DNA of 64,000 nucleotides, from the NCBI GenBank assembly GCA_965279165.1, contig OZ257140.1, forward strand, positions 62,001-126,000. The letters run 5' to 3'. The DNA comes from JBAYIE01 sp965279165. Its GTDB lineage: Bacteria > Bacteroidota > Bacteroidia > UKL13-3. Below, in pieces: positions 52,932-60,665 of this stretch; the first letter of the stretch is position 1, and each line of letters begins with the position of its first letter. The position numbers and the translations under genes were made by a program. The notes under the pieces are model-generated. The model was not told the DNA's origin and ran no database searches. It was given only the letters and a program-made list of their open reading frames with translations.

Positions 52932-54068
52932 TTATTCAAAGTAATTATTGGTTTGGTAACCTGAATCCTTGAGAAATTTCTCTTTCTGCATTAATTTCAA
53001 ATCCGCTAACATCATCTCATTTACTAAACCATTAAGGTTATATTTCGGTTTCCATCCTAATTTTTCTTGCGCTTTTGATGCGTCCCCGATGAGCAAATCA
53101 ACTTCTGTAGGGCGGTAATAGCGTGGATCTACAGCTACTACTTCTTGTCCAACTTGCAATTTACAAGATTCGATTCCAAGCGATTTAATTTTATTTATAT
53201 CAATCGATTCTACAAAACCTTTTTCGGAAGCGCCCTGGTTTTTAAAAGTTAATTGGATACCAATTTCGGCAAACGACATTTTTATAAAATCGCGAACCGA
53301 TGTTGTTACACCGGTTGCAATTACATAGTCCTCGGGTTTTTCTTGCTGTAAAATTAAATACATAGCCTCTACATAATCCTTTGCGTGCCCCCAATCGCGT
53401 TGCGAATCGAGGTTTCCCAAGAATAATTTATCTTGCATTCCCAATACAATTTTTGCTGCGGCTCTGGTAATTTTTCGGGTTACAAATGTTTCCCCTCTTA
53501 CCGGTGATTCGTGGTTAAAAAGAATCCCATTACATGCAAACATATTATATGCTTCGCGGTAATTAACCGTAATCCAATAGGCATACAGTTTTGCTACAGC
53601 ATAAGGCGAACGAGGATAAAATGGTGTTTTTTCATTTTGGGGAACTGCTTGCACCAGTCCATATAATTCGCTGGTAGAAGCCTGATAAATCCTGGTTTTT
53701 TCGGTCAAATTACAAATACGGATTGCTTCCAATAAACGTAAAGTACCAATTCCATCAGCATTGGCTGTATATTCAGGTGTTTCAAAACTTACATGTACAT
53801 GGCTCATGGCAGCTAGGTTGTAAATTTCATCCGGTTGCGTTTCCTGGATAATCCGAATCAGGTTGGTTGAATCGGTTAAATCGCCATAATGTAATTTCAG
53901 TTTAAGGTTGGTTTCGTGGGGATCTTGGTATAAATGATCGATGCGATCGGTATTGATTAAAGAACTTCTTCTTTTTATACCATGTACCATGTATCCTTTA
54001 TGCAACAGAAATTCGGCGAGGTATGCGCCGTCTTGTCCTGTTATTCCTGTTATTAAAGCGGTCTTCAT
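52932..54068 (-). CDS. gmd: GDP-mannose 4,6-dehydratase
   Basis: 378 residues. ITGITGQDGAYLAEFLL is the N-terminal NAD-binding signature of Gmd. The SDR catalytic Tyr/Lys are in SPYAVAKLYAYW, with the Thr/Glu pair around STSELYG. The motif RDWGHAKDYVEAMYLILQ near residue 220 is the Gmd hallmark. It produces GDP-4-keto-6-deoxymannose for fcl. The upstream gap carries direct repeats of gagttataagatatg and an asparaginase-domain gene on the same strand. Confidence 0.97.
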   Translation of the reverse strand: MKTALITGITGQDGAYLAEFLLHKGYMVHGIKRRSSLINTDRIDHLYQDPHETNLKLKLHYGDLTDSTNLIRIIQETQPDEIYNLAAMSHVHVSFETPEYTANADGIGTLRLLEAIRICNLTEKTRIYQASTSELYGLVQAVPQNEKTPFYPRSPYAVAKLYAYWITVNYREAYNMFACNGILFNHESPVRGETFVTRKITRAAAKIVLGMQDKLFLGNLDSQRDWGHAKDYVEAMYLILQQEKPEDYVIATGVTTSVRDFIKMSFAEIGIQLTFKNQGASEKGFVESIDINKIKSLGIESCKLQVGQEVVAVDPRYYRPTEVDLLIGDASKAQEKLGWKPKYNLNGLVNEMMLADLKLMQKEKFLKDSGYQTNNYFE

Positions 54069-54109
54069 TTGAGTTATAAGTTATAAGATATGAGTTATAA
54101 GATATGGAA

Positions 54110-54601
54110 TTAGGAGATTTCTTCGAAGTAACCGGTTTGGCGGTTTTTCTTCACATTATCCCATTTGAAACACCTGCCGTTCATGGCAATATAAATTCCA
54201 TGGGGTAAAGTTTGTGCAAAAGCCAGCGCACTTCCCAGGTTAAACAATCCATCACTGGAACCAAATTTGTATGGTATCATTGCGCCGGTAATTACAATGG
54301 TTTTGCCTTCTGTATTTTCGGCGAGTACTTTTGCCGTATTGGTCATGGTGTCTGTTCCATGGGTAATGATAATTCTTTCTTCTTCGGCTCTTTTACAGCT
54401 TTCGAGTATAATATTTCTATCGGTATCTGTCATTTCAAGACTATCCACCAGCATCAGGGTGCGAATACTTAAATCTACCTTACATCGGCCAAGTTTCAGG
54501 ATTTCCTGGATATGGGTATCTTTAAAAAAAAGCTGGCCATTTAACTCATTATATTCTTTATCGAATGTACCTCCGGTAACAAAAATGCGAACAATACTCA
54601 T
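54110..54601 (-). CDS. Short asparaginase-domain protein (N-terminal domain only)
   Basis: 163 residues, half the length of ordinary asparaginases. It contains the first active-site motif FVTGGTFDKEYNE and the second THGTDTMTNTAK, which together hold both catalytic threonines and the Asp of type I/II enzymes. The C-terminal domain is absent. Proteins of this length exist in several bacteria. Whether it is active on asparagine or is a specialised fold is unknown. It starts about 45 bases after the 123-residue membrane protein gene and ends about 40 bases before gmd. Confidence 0.8.
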   Translation of the reverse strand: MSIVRIFVTGGTFDKEYNELNGQLFFKDTHIQEILKLGRCKVDLSIRTLMLVDSLEMTDTDRNIILESCKRAEEERIIITHGTDTMTNTAKVLAENTEGKTIVITGAMIPYKFGSSDGLFNLGSALAFAQTLPHGIYIAMNGRCFKWDNVKKNRQTGYFEEIS

Positions 54602-54647
54602 GGCGCAAATATATTGTATAGGTTTAAAGTTTTATGACGGATTCGAT

Positions 54648-55019
54648 TTATAATCCCAAAACCAATGCAAGTCCAAGCAATAAAAAGCAACTACCAATGG
54701 ATGTTAAACCATAAAGTATAAACAAGGTTGACACGTCGGAGTATGATTGAAAAAAGGTTAAAAGACAACTACTCAAGCATAAAATTGCACCAAGGGTAAG
54801 GCATTTAAATCCAATATTTCGTTGCTTTCGGAATTTAAGTTCCTTTACATACCTAATTAAACCATCCAACACTTCACCTTGAAATCCGTTGCGGATTAGG
54901 TGTTCTTCGATGGATTGCAATTTCATTCCTTGATGAAACAATGCCTCTATTTCCTTGGTATCTATCTCGTTGTTATTCAATTGTAAAAGCAAAATAATAA
55001 ATTTTGAAAAAGAATCCAA
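54648..55019 (-). CDS. Small membrane protein with two TM helices
   Basis: 123 residues, with a TTG start at 55019 because no ATG is in frame before the upstream stop. The N-terminal ~65 residues are helical and charged, with a Leu-rich pattern (EIEALFHQGMKLQSIEEHLI). Two transmembrane segments follow at about 75-93 and 100-120. No family is recognised. It is transcribed with the short asparaginase-domain gene (46-base gap). Confidence 0.5.
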   Translation of the reverse strand: MDSFSKFIILLLQLNNNEIDTKEIEALFHQGMKLQSIEEHLIRNGFQGEVLDGLIRYVKELKFRKQRNIGFKCLTLGAILCLSSCLLTFFQSYSDVSTLFILYGLTSIGSCFLLLGLALVLGL

Positions 55020-55527
55020 ATCATTTGATTCGAATAAGAATTTAATAGGATTAGGCGTTTAATTCTTCTTTACTTAATATAGGTTGGTATTTCATGAAAT
55101 AAATGGAGCCCGAACAACGGTTTTTCATTCTTGGCTTAATTATAGGAACGAGACCATTAGTATTACAAATTCGATTTTAAATTTCATCGATTCTTTTAAA
55201 GGAAAGCTCTGCGTTAGGTCCAGAGCGGTTTGTTTGAGCTCTTTCCAGGTACTCCTGGAAAAGCGAGACCCGCAGCACAAAAACAAGTCGCCTATGGATT
55301 ATGATTTTTTTTAAATAATGCACGATAAAGGCGACGTAGTTTTTGGCTTGCGGGGGAACGCCCAAAGAATAGAAAACGAACCAAACTTCTAATCAAAGAA
55401 TTTAATTACCTGGTTAACACGATCCATTCCGGTCATATTGTGGCCTAATAAAGGTCATGCAATTATTAGGTTGTAATATGGTTAGAATTATTATTTTCGC
55501 TACCTGTAAAAGGACAACAAATTAGTT
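55020..55527. other. 508-base intergenic stretch without a confident gene
   Basis: It holds only short frames (76 residues on plus from a TTG at 55084, and its mirror on minus) with no homology I can name. The plus frame reads RAVCLSSFQVLLEKRDPQ, a sort of short peptide I half-recall from hypothetical proteins in this phylum; I cannot confirm it. A weak promoter-like TTG-N18-TATTTTCG (55471-55499) lies just before korA. Confidence 0.4.
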
Positions 55528-57378
55528 ATGAGTACAGCAATAGATAAAGAATTAGAATCAGTAGTAATTCGGTTTGCCGGAGATAGTGGAGACGGAATGC
55601 AATTAACCGGATCGCAGTTTACCAATGCCGCAGCATTATTTGGCAACGACCTTGCCACATTTCCTGATTTTCCTGCCGAAATAAGAGCCCCTATCGGAAC
55701 ATTGGCCGGTGTTTCGGGATACCAAATTCATTTTGGATCGACCCGTATACATACACCCGGCGACATGAGTGATGTGTTGGTGGTAATGAATGTAGCGGCA
55801 TTAAAAGCAAATATCAGAAACCTGAAAAAAGGTGGAGTAATCATTGCCAATACCGACGGATTTGATGCTAAAAACATGAGGCTTGCAAACGTTCCGGAAG
55901 GTCAAAATCCTTTGGAAGACGGCAGCTTGAGTGATTATGATGTAAAAACCATTGATGTTACTAAAATCACCCGACTTGCTTTGGCAGAAAGTGGTTTAGG
56001 AACCAAAGAAATAGACCGTTGCAAAAATATGTTTGTACTTGGTTTATTGTATTGGATGTACCATCGTCCGATAGAAAACACCCTTGCATTTATCCAATCC
56101 AAATTCAAGAAAAATGAAGCGGTGATGAATGCCAATATCAAGGTATTACAGGCAGGATGGAGTTTTGGAGAGACCACAGAAATGTTTGCAAACCGTTATA
56201 CCGTTGCACCGGCAAAAATGGAACCCGGTGTTTATCGCGGAATAATGGGTAACCAGGCAACAGCATACGGATTGCTTGCAGCTTCAGTTAAAAGTACTTT
56301 GCCTTTATTTTATGGTACCTACCCTATTACACCGGCATCCGATGTTTTGCACGAATTATCGAAATACAAAAATTATAACATAAAAACATTCCAAGCGGAA
56401 GATGAGATAGCAGGAATTTGTTCTGCAATTGGCGCTTCGTTTGGTGGACATTTGGCAATTACAGGATCGTCAGGTCCGGGAATTGCTTTAAAAGGAGAAG
56501 CCATAGGATTAGCAACGATGTTAGAGTTGCCATTGGTAATTGTAAATGTGCAAAGAGCAGGTCCAAGTACCGGATTACCAACCAAAACAGAGCAAGCAGA
56601 TTTGTTGCAGGCTTATTATGGTAGAAATGGTGAATGTCCTTTGGTGATAGTAGCTGCACAATCCCCTGCGGATTGTTTTATTATGGCATATGAAGCATGT
56701 AAAATTGCATTAGAGCACATGATTCCGGTATTTATTTTAACGGATGGATATATCGCAAATGGTAGTGAGCCATGGAAATTTCCAAATTCAAAGGATTTAC
56801 CTGCTATCAATATTTCCTTTGCAAAAGAAAGGGCTGCAAGCGACGAAAAATTCATGCCTTACCAAAGGGATGAAAAACTTGCTCGTCCTTGGGCTATCCC
56901 GGGAACAAAAGGTTTGGAGCACCGTATCGGAGGAATTGAAAAACAAAATATCACCGGTAATATTTCCTATGATCCGCAAAACCATGAATTAATGGTAAAA
57001 CTTCGCCAAGAGAAGGTTGATAGGGTCGCTGATTTTATTCCGGAACAAACCATTGATAATGGAGCTGAGTCAGGGGATTTATTGATTCTTGGTTGGGGTG
57101 GAACCTATGGCGCTTTAAAGACAGCTACCTTAATGCTCAACGAACAAGGGTATAAAGTTTCTCATGCACATCTGCGTTATTTAAGTCCATTCCCTAGAAA
57201 CTTAGGTGAACTAATGGGTAAATTTAAAACGGTAGTTGTACCGGAATTAAATAATGGACAATTGGTGAAAATAATTCGCGACAAATATTTTGTGGATGCG
57301 ATTCCATTTAATAAAATCCAGGGACAACCATTTATGTCGGTTGAAGTAGTAGATAAGATTAAAGAGATTCTTGCATAA
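55528..57378 (+). CDS. korA: 2-oxoacid:ferredoxin oxidoreductase, fused gamma-alpha subunit
   Basis: 616 residues. The N-terminal ~190 residues are the gamma domain (VVIRFAGDSGDGMQLTGSQF, PAEIRAPIGTLAGVSGYQIH). The rest is the alpha subunit (YGTYPITPASDVLHELSK, ITGSSGPGIALKGEAIG, NVQRAGPSTGLPTKTEQADL), including the TPP/CoA-proximal motifs of the KorA family. It would convert 2-oxoglutarate or another 2-oxoacid to acyl-CoA and reduced ferredoxin. The TPP-binding beta subunit, korB, is normally adjacent but is not here. A strong hairpin terminator follows within 50 bases. Confidence 0.93.
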   Translation: MSTAIDKELESVVIRFAGDSGDGMQLTGSQFTNAAALFGNDLATFPDFPAEIRAPIGTLAGVSGYQIHFGSTRIHTPGDMSDVLVVMNVAALKANIRNLKKGGVIIANTDGFDAKNMRLANVPEGQNPLEDGSLSDYDVKTIDVTKITRLALAESGLGTKEIDRCKNMFVLGLLYWMYHRPIENTLAFIQSKFKKNEAVMNANIKVLQAGWSFGETTEMFANRYTVAPAKMEPGVYRGIMGNQATAYGLLAASVKSTLPLFYGTYPITPASDVLHELSKYKNYNIKTFQAEDEIAGICSAIGASFGGHLAITGSSGPGIALKGEAIGLATMLELPLVIVNVQRAGPSTGLPTKTEQADLLQAYYGRNGECPLVIVAAQSPADCFIMAYEACKIALEHMIPVFILTDGYIANGSEPWKFPNSKDLPAINISFAKERAASDEKFMPYQRDEKLARPWAIPGTKGLEHRIGGIEKQNITGNISYDPQNHELMVKLRQEKVDRVADFIPEQTIDNGAESGDLLILGWGGTYGALKTATLMLNEQGYKVSHAHLRYLSPFPRNLGELMGKFKTVVVPELNNGQLVKIIRDKYFVDAIPFNKIQGQPFMSVEVVDKIKEILA

Positions 57379-57398
57379 ACACATAACCAACTTTAGCC

Positions 57399-57429
57399 AA
57401 AACGCCGGACATTATATCCGGCGTTTTTT
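57399..57429 (+). terminator. Strong terminator of korA
   Basis: AAAACGCCGGA and TCCGGCGTTTT form a perfect 11-bp stem around a 7-nt loop, followed by TTTT. It is placed 20 bases after the korA stop and just before the convergent fic gene end. Confidence 0.9.
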
Positions 57430-57445
57430 TTGTAACTGAACCCAT

Positions 57446-58561
57446 TTAAACCTTCTTTAATTCGTATTGCGTACTTCTTCCGCCTGCTTTATTCTTCACA
57501 AGAATTCCTTTTTCTATTAAATCATGGATATCCCGAAGTGCAGTATCGGCGGAGCATTTCGACATTTTTGCCCACTTTGAGGAATTGAGGTTACCGAATA
57601 TACCATCCAACAATTTATTAACCATTTTTAACTGACGGCTATTAAATAAGGAAGTAGCATGTTTATTCCAAAACCGGTGTTTGTTAAGCACTTTGGTTAG
57701 TAAAGTATCGGAAGCTTTAAGGGCATGCAACAAACAATGCAGAAACCACACGATCCATTCGGTAACATCAAGTGTTCCTTTTTGTGTTTTTTCGAGTATA
57801 TCATAATAACCTTTTCGTTCTACCCGTATTTGAGCCGACATGCTATAGAAACGATGCGACATCCCATCGGAACGTGCAAGTAGTAAATCAGTTATTGCAC
57901 GTGCTATTCTTCCGTTCCCATCTTCAAATGGATGCAAGGTTACAAACCATAAATGAGCAAGTGCAGCTTTTAGTACCAAATCAGTTTGGTGATTTGTATT
58001 AAGCCATTTAAGGTAGTAGTTTAATTCTTTCTTCAAAACCAATGCATCAGGGGCTTGAAAGTGCACACGTTCTTTGCCTAGAGGACCTGAAACAACTTGC
58101 ATTGGACCGGTAGAATCATCGCGAAGTTTACTAACCAATATTTTGTACATTCCACTTGCTCCTGTAGGAAATAAAGCAGCATGCCATAAGGCTAATCGTT
58201 TAAACGATATGGTTTTATTGTAATGTTGTGTGGCATCCAACATCATTTCAACCACGCTATCCACATGCCGATCAGAAGGAACTAATCCGGCTATATTTAA
58301 ACCTAATTTGCGGGCAAGGGATGAACGAACTTGATCCGGACGAAGTATTTCTCCTTCTATTTCTGAAGTTTTTAAAACATCGAGTGTTAAGGTTTCGAGA
58401 GAAGCTTCATTGCGTAATGCAAAGCCTAATGCTTCCATTTTACCGGTTACTTTTCCTTGCATATGGCGCACTTCCGACAACAAGCCAAGAATGGTTTCAT
58501 GGTTCCAAGTAAAATTAGGCCATTGCTTTCGTTGGTATATATAGAAATTTATTCTCCGCAT
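57446..58561 (-). CDS. Fic-domain AMP/UMP-transferase with N-terminal inhibitory helix
   Basis: 371 residues. The N-terminal DUF4172-like domain (IYQRKQWPNFTW ...) includes the autoinhibitory motif TSEIEG (T65-G70), which matches (S/T)xxxE(G/N). The Fic core motif is HPFEDGNGRIARAI with catalytic H210. The C-terminal winged-helix domain opens LNSSKWAKMSKCSADTALRD and ends GGRSTQYELKK. The protein is predicted to transfer AMP or similar to a target hydroxyl. The helix-turn-helix may bind its own promoter boxes. It is convergent with korA. Toxin role versus regulator is unresolved. Confidence 0.9.
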   Translation of the reverse strand: MRRINFYIYQRKQWPNFTWNHETILGLLSEVRHMQGKVTGKMEALGFALRNEASLETLTLDVLKTSEIEGEILRPDQVRSSLARKLGLNIAGLVPSDRHVDSVVEMMLDATQHYNKTISFKRLALWHAALFPTGASGMYKILVSKLRDDSTGPMQVVSGPLGKERVHFQAPDALVLKKELNYYLKWLNTNHQTDLVLKAALAHLWFVTLHPFEDGNGRIARAITDLLLARSDGMSHRFYSMSAQIRVERKGYYDILEKTQKGTLDVTEWIVWFLHCLLHALKASDTLLTKVLNKHRFWNKHATSLFNSRQLKMVNKLLDGIFGNLNSSKWAKMSKCSADTALRDIHDLIEKGILVKNKAGGRSTQYELKKV

Positions 58562-58625
58562 AATATGCGGTAAATATATGTTTTATTCTCCGCAAATAAA
58601 AAGTTATTCTCCGCAATATTTGCGG
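58551..58625. promoter_or_regulatory. Triple TGCGGAGAATAA boxes upstream of and at the fic start
   Basis: On the minus strand TGCGGAGAATAA occurs three times. In plus-strand ATTCTCCGCA coordinates the copies lie at 58551-58560, 58585-58594 and 58606-58615, spaced 34 and 21 bp. The copy nearest the gene contains the start codon (ATGCGGAGAATAA). Two boxes extend into palindromes, CCGCATAATATGCGG (58556-58570) and CCGCAATATTTGCGG (58611-58625). This is a likely autoregulatory operator. Confidence 0.65.
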
Positions 58626-58680
58626 ATATTATTTTATCTATTAGTCTTATTATTTCCTATCTTACCTTTTTTCAAGATAT

Positions 58681-59092
58681 TGAATCCCCGGCAGGATTCG
58701 GATTTATCGGTGTTGATTATTACCGATGTTTAATCCCTGACAGGATTGGATATAGTTGCAACATTCAAAATTAGAAATATTAACTATCAATGGCTTTATA
58801 GTTTTTATTTACAAGTTTTTGTTTCTTATTCTTTAAGAGAATTATGTGTTTTGTTAAATCGGTTTCCCTTATTGCGTTGTGGAATTAAAGAGGAATTGAT
58901 TGCCCCTATGTACCTTTCTTTCTCTGTATCCCGTCAGGGATTAAATATCGGCAAAACGTAAATTATCCACTCTCTGAATCCCGTTAGGGATTCAACATCT
59001 TGCTTAATTTTTGCCATTTCAGTTGATGTAAAGCAACAAGTTCTACCATTAATGGTTCGCAGTCGAGAGATTGAATCCCCGGCGGGTTTGAA
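58681..59092. repeat. Dispersed cluster of hairpin cores upstream of fic
   Basis: Relatives of the array core occur at 58682-58701 (GAATCCCCGGCAGGATTC), 58731-58748 (taatccctgacaggattgg), 58927-58942 (tatcccgtcagggatta), 58976-58993 (gaatcccgttagggattc) and 59071-59092 (gaatccccggcgggtttg). Both orientations appear and the spacing is irregular (about 50, 196, 49 and 95 bp). The third is followed by AAATATCGG, the flank shared with the other arrays. Between them I see no convincing gene. Confidence 0.75.
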
Positions 59093-59099
59093 TATGCCT

Positions 59100-60545
59100 C
59101 TATCCTAATTTTATACAAACATTCTTTTGCTCAGTAAAGAATCGCAATGCTTCCCAACCTCCTTCTCGTCCAACACCACTATTTTTTACGCCACCAAAAG
59201 GGGTTCGCAAATCACGAAGCAACCAACAATTAATCCAAACAATTCCTGATTTAATTAATCCTGCTACGCGATGAGCCCTGGTGAGGTTCTCTGTCCAAAT
59301 GGTGCAAGCCAACCCATATTCGGTTGAATTTGCCATCATCAAAACTTCTTCTTCTGTATCAAATGGTGTAAGGGTAACAACAGGTCCAAATATTTCTTCT
59401 TGGTTGGTCCTACAATCAAATGATAAACCTTCTATTACGGTAGGTTCTATGAACCAACCTTCTGCACATCTACCTTGGGGATGAACAACATTTCCGCCAA
59501 ATAAAATAGTACCTCCCTCCTTTTTAGCCAATTCGATATAATGCAATATTTTATCGAAATGCATTTTGCTGGCTATTGCTCCCACTTGGGTTTCGTCTAA
59601 TAAAGGATCCCCAATTTTATGGTTTTTCAGCTTTTCAATAAAGGCAGTTTTAAACTTTTCATATATCGGTCGCTCTATAAAAATTCTTGAACCACAAAGG
59701 CAAATTTCACCTTGGTTTAAAAAAGATGAGCGAACTGTTTCAGCCAGCATTTTTGGAAAATCACAATCAGCAAAAATGATATTTGGGTTTTTGCCACCCA
59801 ATTCTAACGACAGTTTTTTAAACATTGGTGCTGCAACACGGGCAATTTCAGCACCGGTTTTGGTTCCTCCTGTAAATGAAATCGCCTTGATGCCCGGGTG
59901 AGCTGTTAATGCGGATCCTACCTTTGGCCCTAAACCATGCACCACATTAAACACGCCTGCCGGCAATCCTGCTGCAATACAAATTTCGCTTAATAAATAG
60001 GCAGTCATGGGTGTAATTTCAGACGGTTTTGCAACCACGCAATTCCCTGCAGCTATAGCAGGAGCGATTTTCCAGGTGAACAAATACAAAGGTAAATTCC
60101 AGGGTGAAATACATCCTACCACACCTATTGGCGTTCGTAAAGTATAATTAATCGCATGGTTCCCCATGGGATGCGCTTCGCTGGCAAAATGTTCTATTGC
60201 GGTTCCAAAAAAACGGATATTGCTGATGGCACGTGGTATTTCTCCGTTTTTAGCCAGCCATTTTGGTTTTCCCTGATCGATACTTTCTGCTTCAGCCAGT
60301 TTATCTAAATTCTCTTCCATTAAGGAAGAAATTTTAAGCATGATTTTAGAACGTTTTTCGTTGGTAAAATTGCTCCAGACCGGAAACGCATTGCTTGCGG
60401 CTTGATAGGCCATTTCTACATCTTTTTCATCACTATCCGGGCATAACGAATATACTTTACCTGTGGATGGATCAAAATTATTCATATAACTTCCCGAAAG
60501 TGGTTCTATTAGTTTGCCGTTAATATAGTTCAGAATTTTTTGCAT
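59100..60545 (-). CDS. Aldehyde dehydrogenase, ALDH8-like (2-aminomuconate semialdehyde type)
   Basis: 481 residues. The Rossmann/glutamate motif ELGGKNPNIIFADCDF and the catalytic cysteine C282 in NQGEICLCGSRIF are present, followed by QEEIFGPVVTLTPF. The sequence around SFLNQGEICLCGSRIF resembles ALDH8A1-type 2-aminomuconic semialdehyde dehydrogenases of kynurenine catabolism. Other kynurenine genes are not nearby, so a different hydrophobic or hydroxylated aldehyde remains possible. It is transcribed alone, with repeats downstream. Confidence 0.88.
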   Translation of the reverse strand: MQKILNYINGKLIEPLSGSYMNNFDPSTGKVYSLCPDSDEKDVEMAYQAASNAFPVWSNFTNEKRSKIMLKISSLMEENLDKLAEAESIDQGKPKWLAKNGEIPRAISNIRFFGTAIEHFASEAHPMGNHAINYTLRTPIGVVGCISPWNLPLYLFTWKIAPAIAAGNCVVAKPSEITPMTAYLLSEICIAAGLPAGVFNVVHGLGPKVGSALTAHPGIKAISFTGGTKTGAEIARVAAPMFKKLSLELGGKNPNIIFADCDFPKMLAETVRSSFLNQGEICLCGSRIFIERPIYEKFKTAFIEKLKNHKIGDPLLDETQVGAIASKMHFDKILHYIELAKKEGGTILFGGNVVHPQGRCAEGWFIEPTVIEGLSFDCRTNQEEIFGPVVTLTPFDTEEEVLMMANSTEYGLACTIWTENLTRAHRVAGLIKSGIVWINCWLLRDLRTPFGGVKNSGVGREGGWEALRFFTEQKNVCIKLG

Positions 60546-60665
60546 GCGACGAAGGTAAAAAAGTTAAGGGTAATTTTTCTTCCCCTATACGCTTTATGAA
60601 AATTATTTTAATACCATATTAAACCAATTTCGATTAACTTGCTCTTACAATAAAATTAGCGTGAT

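Noticed and set aside
55084..55314. 76-residue plus-strand frame as a real gene
   Set aside because: TTG start without support, no domain, and the opposite strand has an equally long frame; kept only as a note on the gap.
57446..58561. Fic protein as a classic two-gene toxin-antitoxin
   Set aside because: No separate antitoxin gene is present; the inhibitory helix is inside the same protein.
58746..58961. 71-residue plus-strand reading frame between hairpin cores
   Set aside because: It overlaps hairpin cores at both ends, has no recognisable domain or start context, and is probably spurious.
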